From an uncultured Alphaproteobacteria bacterium (GTDB lineage Bacteria; Pseudomonadota; Alphaproteobacteria; HIMB59), in the NCBI GenBank assembly GCA_902529795.1, contig CABZXY010000006.1:1-43970 (forward strand): a stretch of DNA of 43,970 nt, written 5' to 3'. Of the stretch, positions 1-8,986 are shown piece after piece; position 1 is the first letter of the stretch, and each line of letters starts with the position of its first letter. The translations under genes and the position numbers were made by a program. Under the pieces are notes generated by a model. It did not search any database. It was given only the letters and a program-made list of their open reading frames with translations, and was not told the DNA's origin.

Positions 1-186
1 TTCTGCTCTTGATTTTGGAAGAAAGTGTACCTCATATTCCGCGCCTCGGTACAATTCAGTGTGGCCTTTCTGGCGCCCATATCCTTTAGCCTCAACAATA
101 GTTAAACCTTGAATGTCAACACCAGTCAGTGCTTGTCTTAAAGCTTCAACCTTATCGGGCTTGATAATTGCTGTTACTAATTTCAT
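1..186 (-). CDS. glnB: Nitrogen regulatory protein P-II (GlnB/GlnK), N-terminal part, truncated by window edge
   Basis: Reverse translation MKLVTAIIKPDKVEALRQALTGVDIQGLTIVEAKGYGRQKGHTELYRGAEYEVHFLPKS matches the P-II N-terminus, including the T-loop Tyr (ELYRGAEY). Start codon at 184-186. Absent from the ORF track because it runs off the edge. Confidence 0.93.
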   Translation of the reverse strand, partial: MKLVTAIIKPDKVEALRQALTGVDIQGLTIVEAKGYGRQKGHTELYRGAEYEVHFLPKSRAE

Positions 187-315
187 TTTTACCTCACTAA
201 TAATTTTTAGTATGCAAAGGGTTATAAGGAGTGAATCAGAAAAAAAATAATGCTAAGAAGTGAGAGAGACTATGCGCTAAAGTAATAGTTAAAAAAAGCC
301 AACAAAATCAATAAT

Positions 316-1455
316 TTAAGAGCTTGTAAGAGTTTTTTTGGGATCAAAAAAAGGTTTTTCAACCACAATGCCATTCTGAATTTTTTCATCAATTAAGATA
401 TTCACTGATTGACCAAGCTTACTTGCCGCAACATCAATCATAGCCAGGGCAATATTTTTCTCCAAACGGGGTGAATAAACAGCTGAAGTTACTTTGCCTA
501 TGTTCTTTCCATCCATTTGAATAGGCCAAAAAATGGTGTTGGGTCCTTGAAAGGGATCTCCAGAAATTTCTAAACCAACTTGAATGCGCTTAATTCCATC
601 TTCATGAATTTTTTGTAAGGCTTTTTTACCAATAAAATTGATGTCACTATCTAAAGCCACCAAACGATCCAATCCTACCTCAAAAGGATTAGTGTGAATG
701 TCCGCATCTGCATGATAGGAAAGCATTCCGCCTTCAATACGGCGAATACTTGAAGTATGACCTGGCTGTAAACCAAACGCTTTTCCAGCATCCATAATCA
801 ACTCCCAAAGTTGATCACCTTTTGAACCATCGCGAAGATATAATTCATATCCAAGTTCACTCGACCATCCTGTTCGCGAAACTACTAAAGGTATCCCTTC
901 TAATTCCAATTCACGAAGCCAATAGTATTTTAAATCTTTGATACTTTCCCCAAATAACTTTTCCATAATCATTCCAGATTTTGGCCCTTGCAGTTGTAAA
1001 GGTGAAACATCTGGTTCTTTAATAGAAACATTTAATCCAGAATTGACTGCCACACCTTGTGCCCAAAATAAAATATCGCTATCAGAAAGAGAAAGCCAAA
1101 AATGATTTTCGCCTAATCGAAGTAAAACAGGATCATTAAGAATTCCCCCTTGTTCATTGACTATCAAAACATATTTACATTGTCCTACAGCTAGTTTGCT
1201 GAGATCACGTGGAGTTAAAAGCTGAATAAATTGATATGCATCAGGTCCTGTTATTTCTACTTGCCGCTCGACCGCGACATCGCAGAGAATCGCATCGTTC
1301 ACCAATTTCCAAAAATTTTGTTCAGGACTTCCAAAGTCCCGAGGGATGTACATATGATTGTAGACAGAGAAGCCTGTAGCGCCCCATCTCACAGTTGCAT
1401 CAAAATAAGGAGATTTTCTTATTTGTGTGCCGAAACCAAAGTTTTTATTGGACAT
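316..1455 (-). CDS. Aminomethyltransferase (GcvT) family protein, DmdA-like (possible DMSP demethylase)
   Basis: Contains LLTPRDLSKLAVGQCKYV, DVSPLQLQGPKS, RRIEGGMLSYHADADIHTNPFEVGLDRLV and NFIGKKAL, resembling the DmdA branch of the GcvT fold from memory. Subfamily assignment is uncertain. Confidence 0.7.
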   Translation of the reverse strand: MSNKNFGFGTQIRKSPYFDATVRWGATGFSVYNHMYIPRDFGSPEQNFWKLVNDAILCDVAVERQVEITGPDAYQFIQLLTPRDLSKLAVGQCKYVLIVNEQGGILNDPVLLRLGENHFWLSLSDSDILFWAQGVAVNSGLNVSIKEPDVSPLQLQGPKSGMIMEKLFGESIKDLKYYWLRELELEGIPLVVSRTGWSSELGYELYLRDGSKGDQLWELIMDAGKAFGLQPGHTSSIRRIEGGMLSYHADADIHTNPFEVGLDRLVALDSDINFIGKKALQKIHEDGIKRIQVGLEISGDPFQGPNTIFWPIQMDGKNIGKVTSAVYSPRLEKNIALAMIDVAASKLGQSVNILIDEKIQNGIVVEKPFFDPKKTLTSS

Positions 1456-1522
1456 TCCCCCCCTAATGTAGCCACTAACACTAACTTACATGTATGGCTT
1501 GAACAACAACAGAAATTTGAAC

Positions 1523-2212
1523 TTAGAGTTTTTTTTGATTAATAACGACGTCAACTAAAATTGCTATTAATAAGTTGAGCATGGTAATCCCGCAAATGAT
1601 GATAAAGCTGAAGAAATATATCCAAGCCCACCAATAAATATCTTGAATGGGCAACATGACCTGCTCCCATGAGGACAAAGTCAAAACTTGAAACAAGGTA
1701 ATCATCGCTGTCCCTACATTTCCCCAGCGACTTGGGATAACTTCACTAAATAAAATTGAACCAATCGTAGAGTAGATATAAAGAATGATAAATAAAAGTA
1801 GACTGACATAAAAAACACGTTTGACAGACTGGAGTAGTGCCTCAATGATCATTTTTAGTTCTGGAACAACTGAGATAATTCTCAAAACCCGAAATACTCT
1901 TAGCAATCTCAGTAGAAGAAAGCTTGAATTATTCGGAATAGGAATCAAAGATATGCAAACAATCAAAGTATCAAAAACATTCCATCCACTTTTAAAAAAT
2001 TGTGATTTTTTAGGCTCTCCTATAAATCGAATGATTATTTCAATTACAAAAAAAATAGTGATTGAATAATCAAGTAAATTGATAATTTGATTAGTAAATT
2101 CAGATAACTCGTAAGTGTTAACACCAATGGTAAAAGCGTTAAAAATAATGATAGCTATAACTAAAAACTGAAAATATCTACTCTCTTTTAGTTTATAAAA
2201 AATTGTGCTCAT
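1523..2212 (-). CDS. Voltage-gated ion channel, single-domain 6TM (BacNav-like ion transport protein)
   Basis: 229 aa with S4-like LLRLLRVFRVLRIISVVPEL (periodic Arg) and pore helix/filter FQVLTLSSWEQVMLPI, followed by an S6 helix. Confidence 0.9.
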   Translation of the reverse strand: MSTIFYKLKESRYFQFLVIAIIIFNAFTIGVNTYELSEFTNQIINLLDYSITIFFVIEIIIRFIGEPKKSQFFKSGWNVFDTLIVCISLIPIPNNSSFLLLRLLRVFRVLRIISVVPELKMIIEALLQSVKRVFYVSLLLFIILYIYSTIGSILFSEVIPSRWGNVGTAMITLFQVLTLSSWEQVMLPIQDIYWWAWIYFFSFIIICGITMLNLLIAILVDVVINQKKL

Positions 2213-2264
2213 TATTATTTCAGATAAGATATCTTATCGTTCTAAAAGTAAAATTGTTTTATTT

Positions 2265-3413
2265 TTAGGTTCTAAAGAGTTGGCTGCTTAAATCTTTGAC
2301 ATCTTCATTCCAGAAAACATCTCTTTTAATTAATTCGAAGTCTAAGTCAAAAACCGTTGCCATGGCAGAAGCATATACAGATCTAGCATCAATGGTGCTT
2401 TGTAAATCCCTTCCCTCAAATAAGTTATTTTTCTTTAATCCTGGCCAATCTGAATAGACTTGAGATTTTTTTAGTAATCCACCAGCCATCAAAATTGCAC
2501 TCCCATACCCATGCTCAGTTCCTCTACCTGAGTTCTCACTAACTGTTCTGCCAAATTCTGTGACAGTAAGAATTAGTGTGTCTTCAAAAGCATCTTTTAG
2601 GTTTTTTTGTAAAGTTTTCACAACAGTATCAACCTCATACAAGTGTTCAGCATGTTTTCCCTCAATATCACCTTGTGCTGAATGAGTATCAAATCCTTCA
2701 ATATCAAATACAGCAACATTAGGACCGTTTTCAGATCTTAGCGTTTGAGCAGCAACCCTTGATAACGTTAGTAAATTCTTATCATTAACCAACATTGATA
2801 ATGGTCGATTAATTATGAGATCTAAATTTTTTGCAAGCTCACTCTCCCCTTTTGCTTCGTAAATACTTTTTATTTCACTGAGAATTTTACCTGCAGGAAC
2901 TTTTTTTCTAGATGGAAAGAAATTATTATTATTTTGAGATCCTCTTAGAATCAAGGGCATTGGTAAAGCTAATGCTAATCCATCTAAAGAATTATTTGTT
3001 AAATTAAGACCTCTTCCTAACCATCCGGTCTTTGAAGCGTAAGGTGTGAGCGATCCGGTTTCCATTAGATCTTGACCTTCAAAATGTGATCTTCCAGTAT
3101 AAGGTATGCTCGTTGCATGAACTACTGCAGCTTGTTGGTTTTCGAAAAGCTCATGAAATGTTTGAAGTTTAGGATGAAGAGCAAAGTCAGTATTCAGCTT
3201 TAAGACATCTTCTATAATTATATTCTTTCTTAGTTTATTTAGGCTCGGATCAGAAATTACTGGTACCGCTGTTAAACCATCCATCCCCCCTCGAAGCATA
3301 ATTACAATAATATTTTTCTTCTTTTTGGAATTAGTTAAACCTGGAAGTGGCATTCCACTGAAGAAAAGTGTTGCCAAACCACCTTTTAAAAAACTTCTTC
3401 TCGTACAATTCAT
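2265..3413 (-). CDS. DUF1501 domain protein, Tat-exported
   Basis: N-terminal twin-arginine signal (CTRRSFLKGGLATLFF); MLRGGMDGLTAVP, TEFGRTVSENSGRGTEHGYGSAILMAGG typical of DUF1501. Confidence 0.9.
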   Translation of the reverse strand: MNCTRRSFLKGGLATLFFSGMPLPGLTNSKKKKNIIVIMLRGGMDGLTAVPVISDPSLNKLRKNIIIEDVLKLNTDFALHPKLQTFHELFENQQAAVVHATSIPYTGRSHFEGQDLMETGSLTPYASKTGWLGRGLNLTNNSLDGLALALPMPLILRGSQNNNNFFPSRKKVPAGKILSEIKSIYEAKGESELAKNLDLIINRPLSMLVNDKNLLTLSRVAAQTLRSENGPNVAVFDIEGFDTHSAQGDIEGKHAEHLYEVDTVVKTLQKNLKDAFEDTLILTVTEFGRTVSENSGRGTEHGYGSAILMAGGLLKKSQVYSDWPGLKKNNLFEGRDLQSTIDARSVYASAMATVFDLDFELIKRDVFWNEDVKDLSSQLFRT

Positions 3414-4879
3414 ACTCTGAGAACCTCCGGTCTATTCAAAAATGTAGTAATTTGATTGGACTTAATATTGTTATCTCTAAAAAGATCTTTGGTGATTTCA
3501 TCAGCATTATCAAAGTTTTTATCAATAATGCTCGTCAAATAACCCTCAAAAACATCATTTTTAGTGTTTTCAGATTTTATGTAGTTGTAAACATGTTTGG
3601 CATAAACCAGTCTTCTAATCATCATCTCTGGAGATATCCACTCTTCTTCTGTATCGATATATCCATTAGGTTGTTTGAAATCAAACGGATGATGACCTAA
3701 GTCTTCCATGAGTTCTGTTATTTGGAATTGGGCTCTCGGCCAACTTTCAAAATCATGTTTCCAAAATGACTCTTCGCTCAATAAGAAATTTAGATCCATC
3801 ATTTTGTTAACTTGAAGCCACCAAGTCTCAGGCATTAAGTATTTTTTATTATAATCGGGGTTTCTAAATGCCATTTCGATTACTGCTTTATGAATGGTTG
3901 GAAGATCACCATCAGATTTTTTCCAAGCATTCATTACATGCTCAATAATTTCTTGGGGGGGATTGTCATCGATAAAATACTTACATAACTTAGTTGTAAT
4001 AAATCTTCTACAGTCCTCTCTTACACATAAATCATCGATGACTGCAAACAATTGATCTTTAGCGTTGATCGGAGTATCTTTGTTATTGTAAATTTTTCCA
4101 AAAATTTTTTTTTCTTTTGGTTCATGATAATAAGAATCAAAGATCACTGGATTTTTCCAATCCACATAATCATTCTTATAGTATTTAGTCTTCCACCCAC
4201 TCATTACCTTAGATAGCTCAATAACATCTTGTTGGGTATATCCAGCATCAGGTGAGACTGTGTGTAATTCTAATAATTCTCTTGCATGATTTTCATTTAA
4301 AGCAGTATCTCCTTTGTAATAGCCTCCGGCTTTTTCTTGTCTTACATAGTTTGAGTTTGGGCCAATACTGTCACCATTATCTAAAGACTCCAGCATCGCA
4401 AAACCAATAGTTGCCTGTTTTACTAAATTGGCAAAAGAACCTGTTAAATTTTTTCTGATCACTTCTCTTTGATAAGGGCCAATTGTATGCTCTTTTAATC
4501 CGTTAGCGTCAATGACTGCAAAATGATTAGTCCAGAAATGAAACATTCTCTCAAATGCGGGCTGAGATGAACTTATGGCTGATTTATGTCTGATATGAAG
4601 TTCTAAGGATTGATAAAAATCAGTTCCATATTTTCTCCAATTTTTCTGTCTTGCCTCCTCATACTCCACTGCACTGTGTTTGAATTTTACAGTTAAATTA
4701 TCCTCTGTTTCTCTCATTTTGCTTCGAAGCTTTATTTGCTCTGAAAGAGAGGGGGCGCCCATTAAATCGATGTCAGGAATTTTGTTAAATTGAGATTGTG
4801 CCCAGCTAAGTGGGTCACTTGGAGTTTTTTCGTTTAGCCCTAATCCAAAGGCTATTTTTCTATAGAAACCTTTGTACAA
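3410..4879 (-). CDS. DUF1800 domain protein
   Basis: FWTNHFAV, NENHARELLELHTVSPDAGYTQQDVIELSKVMSGWK typical of DUF1800. Overlaps the DUF1501 start by 4 nt. Confidence 0.9.
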   Translation of the reverse strand: MYKGFYRKIAFGLGLNEKTPSDPLSWAQSQFNKIPDIDLMGAPSLSEQIKLRSKMRETEDNLTVKFKHSAVEYEEARQKNWRKYGTDFYQSLELHIRHKSAISSSQPAFERMFHFWTNHFAVIDANGLKEHTIGPYQREVIRKNLTGSFANLVKQATIGFAMLESLDNGDSIGPNSNYVRQEKAGGYYKGDTALNENHARELLELHTVSPDAGYTQQDVIELSKVMSGWKTKYYKNDYVDWKNPVIFDSYYHEPKEKKIFGKIYNNKDTPINAKDQLFAVIDDLCVREDCRRFITTKLCKYFIDDNPPQEIIEHVMNAWKKSDGDLPTIHKAVIEMAFRNPDYNKKYLMPETWWLQVNKMMDLNFLLSEESFWKHDFESWPRAQFQITELMEDLGHHPFDFKQPNGYIDTEEEWISPEMMIRRLVYAKHVYNYIKSENTKNDVFEGYLTSIIDKNFDNADEITKDLFRDNNIKSNQITTFLNRPEVLRV

Positions 4880-4928
4880 ATATCAATGTTAACAAAAAGG
4901 CATGCAAAATAAAAATTAAAATTTTATG

Positions 4929-5501
4929 TCAATTCCATTTAACTAAATACATTGCCTCGTTCCTTCTAAGATTTGGAAGAGTAAAAGGTCCATTATAGGT
5001 GGCTTTTATGGGTGGTTCTCTAAACTTAATATTCTCTTTTTCCAAACTATCTTTTAAAATTGATGCGTGCTTGAGGAAGTTTTTATCTGAAGCAAATCCT
5101 GAGTATCCGATGACTGCAAAATAACCAGCATTAATACTGGCTACCTCTACTGAATTATTCAAGGGTAAAGGAGCATTATTTTGATCAAATCGGTCAGGCA
5201 AATAAAACTGCATGACTTGTTGATTACCTGAAGCATATTGAGTGACAGGTGTGGTCATTTCTATTTTTTCTGACTTTTGATTTTTACCTGAAATGTAGTT
5301 AAACAGTTTTTGAAATCCTCCATCTTCATTGTTGTAGCGAACTTGTATGACATATCGCTCTTGGTAGGAGCGAATTTCAAAATTTTCAAATTTTTGAACT
5401 ACTTGATAATTAGCTTCTTCATAAGCCATAGTATTTTTTATCATGAAAAAAATTAGGAAAAAATATTTAATCAAAATCTTGTTGCATTTCTTTCGGGTCA
5501 T
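4929..5501 (-). CDS. SOUL family heme-binding protein
   Basis: AYEEANYQVVQKFENFEIRSYQERYVIQV and EKIEMTTPVTQYAS are SOUL-family signatures. Start moved to Met at 5501, giving a signal-like N-terminus (MTRKKCNKILIKYFFLIFF), rather than the ORF-track start at 5555. Confidence 0.82.
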   Translation of the reverse strand: MTRKKCNKILIKYFFLIFFMIKNTMAYEEANYQVVQKFENFEIRSYQERYVIQVRYNNEDGGFQKLFNYISGKNQKSEKIEMTTPVTQYASGNQQVMQFYLPDRFDQNNAPLPLNNSVEVASINAGYFAVIGYSGFASDKNFLKHASILKDSLEKENIKFREPPIKATYNGPFTLPNLRRNEAMYLVKWN

Positions 5502-6000
5502 CTCCCCAAATACGATTATCACGTGGTATCCATCCTTTAATTTTTTTTCGATCACTTATGCTAATACTCACTTTGAACATCTCTGGAGTTACTTCCAATA
5601 AATCAACAGTTTTTGGGGCTAATATCTCTCCTTTTAAAATTGTCAACCATGACTCGGGGTCATAAGACTTCAAGGCATAGAGTTCTGTGTCTTCTAATAC
5701 CAACAGTGTTCTTTTTCGAGTCAATTGATTGTGATAGATCCACCCTTTAATCCCATTAAATAGTTCAATTCGATACCAATCGATATAATTGTTTCCAACG
5801 CTTTGATATTCTTCGATAACTTTGACGGGCATTCCTTTGTGTGTCAGAAAGAACTTTTCCGTTTGCTCTTTGAAATCTCTTAAATCTGGATAGTGGCGCA
5901 ACCAAGACTCTGACTTAGATAGCGATTTATAATAAGGAACGTGCTTATCAGCAAAAATAAATTGAGGAATTAAAAGAAAGACTAAAATAAATTTTACCAC
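5467..6000 (-). CDS. Secreted bacterial SH3-domain protein
   Basis: Signal peptide MVKFILVFLLIPQFIFA; DWYRIELFNGIKGWIYHNQL and KIKGWIPRDNRIWG are SH3_3/SH3b-like. Confidence 0.78.
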   Translation of the reverse strand: MVKFILVFLLIPQFIFADKHVPYYKSLSKSESWLRHYPDLRDFKEQTEKFFLTHKGMPVKVIEEYQSVGNNYIDWYRIELFNGIKGWIYHNQLTRKRTLLVLEDTELYALKSYDPESWLTILKGEILAPKTVDLLEVTPEMFKVSISISDRKKIKGWIPRDNRIWGDDPKEMQQDFD

Positions 6001-6088
6001 TCTCCTATAATAATTTTTTAATCCAAATAAAGAAATTACTTAATTTTTTTCATGAAATGGTCATAAATTATACATAATATAATTTTTA

Positions 6089-7216
6089 ATGAAAAATTAT
6101 GACCTTGTTATTGTTGGGACTGGGGTAGTAGGTTTGGGCGCAGCAATAGCTGCAAAAAAATTAAAACCAAAAATAAAAATTCTTTTAATCGACCGGCATC
6201 AACAATGCACTGGTGCTTCTATTCGTAACTTTGGGTTTATTACAATTACTGGTCTTGAGTTGGGCATTATGCAAAAACGTGCTCTTCGATCAAAAGAAAT
6301 TTGGCTTGATATGTGTAAAATAGCCAAAATACCTATACATCACCGAGGGCTTTATTTTTTAGCACATCACTTAGAAACATTACCTGTTCTTGAAAACTAC
6401 TTGGAGGCAGATCAAAGATCTAACCTTAAATTACTTTCACTATCAGAACTTGAAAAACAAAATCAATTTCTCTATCAAACTAAACCTCATGCAGCTTTGT
6501 ATAGCCCTGATGAATTAAGAATTGAACCCCGTATAGCTATTCCAAAAATTACAAACTATCTAAGCAAAATTAAAGGGATTGATTTTTTATGGAATCAAGA
6601 TGTCATTGAGGATTTAGGTAATGCCCTTAGAACGCCCAAAAAGACAATTTCTTATGATAAATTATTTCTTGCAACGGGCAATCACCTGCAAGGCTTAGGT
6701 AGGGATTTATTTTTAAAACATAAAGTACAAAATTGTCGTCTTCATATGTTAAAAATCAAACCAGATCAAAGTTTTAAACTGGGAGGTGGGGTGATGAGTG
6801 ATTTAACTTTAATGCGGTATCCTGGTTATCAAAATCTAGATTTTATCAATGCTGCCCACCGAATGCTCAAAAAAAATTATAAAAAAGAAATTCAAAATGG
6901 AATTCATCTAATTGCGGTTCAATGTGCTGACGGCTCTTTAATTATAGGAGACAGTCATCATTATACTGATCATGAGCATCTTCCTTTTGAGTCGGAGATC
7001 ATCGATCAACAAATTTTAAGCTTAATGGAAAAGGTCTTGGGAATTAAAAACTATACTGTTACTGAAAGATGGATTGGGCACTATCCCTCAGGAAAAGATG
7101 ACTATTTTCAACATTTTTATGATCGTGATCGTGTTCAAGCCGTGGTGACAACTGGTATTGGAATGAGTACAGGATTCGCTTTTGCCGAAGAAACAATAGA
7201 AAGGTTATTAAATTAA
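6089..7216 (+). CDS. FAD-dependent oxidoreductase of the phosphonate-associated TIGR03364 type (glycine-oxidase-like)
   Basis: N-terminal Rossmann DLVIVGTGVVGLGAAIAA, C-terminal TTGIGMSTGFAFAEETIERLL; coupled (TAATG) to phnX. Confidence 0.82.
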   Translation: MKNYDLVIVGTGVVGLGAAIAAKKLKPKIKILLIDRHQQCTGASIRNFGFITITGLELGIMQKRALRSKEIWLDMCKIAKIPIHHRGLYFLAHHLETLPVLENYLEADQRSNLKLLSLSELEKQNQFLYQTKPHAALYSPDELRIEPRIAIPKITNYLSKIKGIDFLWNQDVIEDLGNALRTPKKTISYDKLFLATGNHLQGLGRDLFLKHKVQNCRLHMLKIKPDQSFKLGGGVMSDLTLMRYPGYQNLDFINAAHRMLKKNYKKEIQNGIHLIAVQCADGSLIIGDSHHYTDHEHLPFESEIIDQQILSLMEKVLGIKNYTVTERWIGHYPSGKDDYFQHFYDRDRVQAVVTTGIGMSTGFAFAEETIERLLN

Positions 7217-8007
7217 TGAATTTGAACAAAATTGAATGTGTTATTTTTGATTGGGCCGGAACAGTGCTTGACTATGGTTGTATGGCTCCTGTTGGGGCAT
7301 TTACTAAAGTTTTTGCAAACCGAGGTATTAATATCACCATCGCCGAAGCAAGGGCTCCGATGGGTCTCCATAAAAAAAAACATATTGAGGAAATTTTGAA
7401 GATCGAGCGAATAAAAAAAATGTGGGAGGATAAATTTGGTAAACCCAGCACCGATACAGATATACAATCTTTATTTCAAGACTTTATCCCACTACAAAAA
7501 GATATCTTAATCAAACATTCTAAATTAATACCTGGTACCTTAGAGATTATGCATCTTCTCAAAGAGAATCGTGTTTCGATTGGATGCTGTACCGGTTATG
7601 ACCGTGAACAAGTTGATTTACTTTTAGGACCTATGAAAGAACAAGGTTTTTTTCCGGAAATCGTCATGACCTCTACCGATGTTGAAATTGGTCGCCCTTA
7701 CCCTTATATGTGCTACCGGATTGCAGAACATTTTCAGTTAAAAACTTTAGCAAACTCAGTCAAAGTGGATGACTCTCCATTTGGCATTTTAGAGGGACAC
7801 AATGCTGGTATGTGGACGGTAGGAGTTACTTTATCAAGTAATGAAGTTGGAATGAACCAATTAGAAGTTGATCAATTAAGCCAAGAAGATCGAAAACAAC
7901 TCATTCGAAAAGCAGAAGAAAAGTTTTCTGCCGCCTCTCCTCACTTTTTAATTGAAACCATTGCTGACTTACCGAGTGTTCTCCAACAAATAGACGAACA
8001 ACTTTAA
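7216..8007 (+). CDS. phnX: Phosphonoacetaldehyde hydrolase (phosphonatase), HAD superfamily
   Basis: VIFDWAGTVLDYGCMAPVGAFTKVFANRGI, MGLHKKKHIEEIL, GRPYPYMCYRIAEHF, VKVDDSPFGILEGHNAGMWTVGV. Confidence 0.95.
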   Translation: MNLNKIECVIFDWAGTVLDYGCMAPVGAFTKVFANRGINITIAEARAPMGLHKKKHIEEILKIERIKKMWEDKFGKPSTDTDIQSLFQDFIPLQKDILIKHSKLIPGTLEIMHLLKENRVSIGCCTGYDREQVDLLLGPMKEQGFFPEIVMTSTDVEIGRPYPYMCYRIAEHFQLKTLANSVKVDDSPFGILEGHNAGMWTVGVTLSSNEVGMNQLEVDQLSQEDRKQLIRKAEEKFSAASPHFLIETIADLPSVLQQIDEQL

Positions 8008-8015
8008 CTTATTTT

Positions 8016-8924
8016 TTATAACCAGACAGGATTAGACCAAGCAAAGTGACCTGAGTCATCAATTAAGGTCAATCGAAACCAGTCAGATTTAAAATTATCT
8101 AAATTGAATTCAGCTTTTGTTATATTTGTCCCTGTTGTATAAACTGCTAAATTTCCAGACCCTGCTAAACAAAGATGGCTTACAGGTGAACATTCGATAA
8201 GAATTTTTCGATCGTGTTGCTCGAATTGTAAGATATCCACTCCAGTGGAGGAATAAAATTTTCCAGCTTTCAAGGAGTCGATAATGGCATTTGCTGAAAG
8301 TTCACTTGCAGCCACCATTACCCAGCCTCCTCCTGCATCAGGAACTCTAAAATGGGAGTCGTCAGTTGCTGTAAGATTTATACGGTGATTTTCTTGAAGA
8401 AGATAGTCCGCAACGGCAATACCGCTTCCTCTTCCTGACTCAAAATAACATGAGTGATTATAAACCTCAACGCCATGCGCATGACTTACAGTCATGGCCT
8501 CCTCAAATGTTAAACTATACCATTCTGGATGAGCTAATGTTACATAGGCTCCTGCATCTTTTGCTCTTTGGACTAATTGGGGGGCTGTTTCCTGATCATC
8601 GGCAGAAGCAAAATCCAAAGGGAGCCCATTGGCAACAAAATGCCAAATACCATCGTTATCATATTTTTTTCCATAACAGTGAATTTCTGCGGATGGTATG
8701 GTGATAAAATCTGGTTCATTCAATTGAGTAGTATCTGTAATTTTGGAAGAGGCAAAGGAATAGTCAATCCATAAGTGATCAGACAGACATGTAAAATCGT
8801 AGCCTAACTCTTTGTATTTTTTTATAACCTCTTCTGGTTGGAGTTGGCCATCAGAGTTGACACAGTGGCCATGAAGATTTCCTCGATAAAACCGCTTTGA
8901 TAATTGAGAAGGTATTATTTCCAT
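8016..8924 (-). CDS. PHP-domain metal-dependent hydrolase (CehA/McbA-like)
   Basis: PHP metal motifs: NLHGHCVNSDG, CLSDH, PSAEIHCYG, LAHPEWY, ATDDSH. Confidence 0.85.
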   Translation of the reverse strand: MEIIPSQLSKRFYRGNLHGHCVNSDGQLQPEEVIKKYKELGYDFTCLSDHLWIDYSFASSKITDTTQLNEPDFITIPSAEIHCYGKKYDNDGIWHFVANGLPLDFASADDQETAPQLVQRAKDAGAYVTLAHPEWYSLTFEEAMTVSHAHGVEVYNHSCYFESGRGSGIAVADYLLQENHRINLTATDDSHFRVPDAGGGWVMVAASELSANAIIDSLKAGKFYSSTGVDILQFEQHDRKILIECSPVSHLCLAGSGNLAVYTTGTNITKAEFNLDNFKSDWFRLTLIDDSGHFAWSNPVWL

Positions 8925-8986
8925 TAGATGATCCTATCGATTAAATATTGCATTTATATGAAGATACTTTTTGCGATCACTATCAA

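Noticed and set aside
1231-1542. 103-aa plus-strand ORF
   Set aside because: Antisense to the start of the DmdA-like gene; composition and lack of RBS indicate a spurious frame.
5502-5555. N-terminal extension of the SOUL protein in the ORF track
   Set aside because: It overlaps the SH3 gene further and precedes a better signal-peptide-like start at 5501.
8450-8774. Plus-strand ORFs of 84 and 65 aa
   Set aside because: Antisense to the well-supported PHP hydrolase gene.
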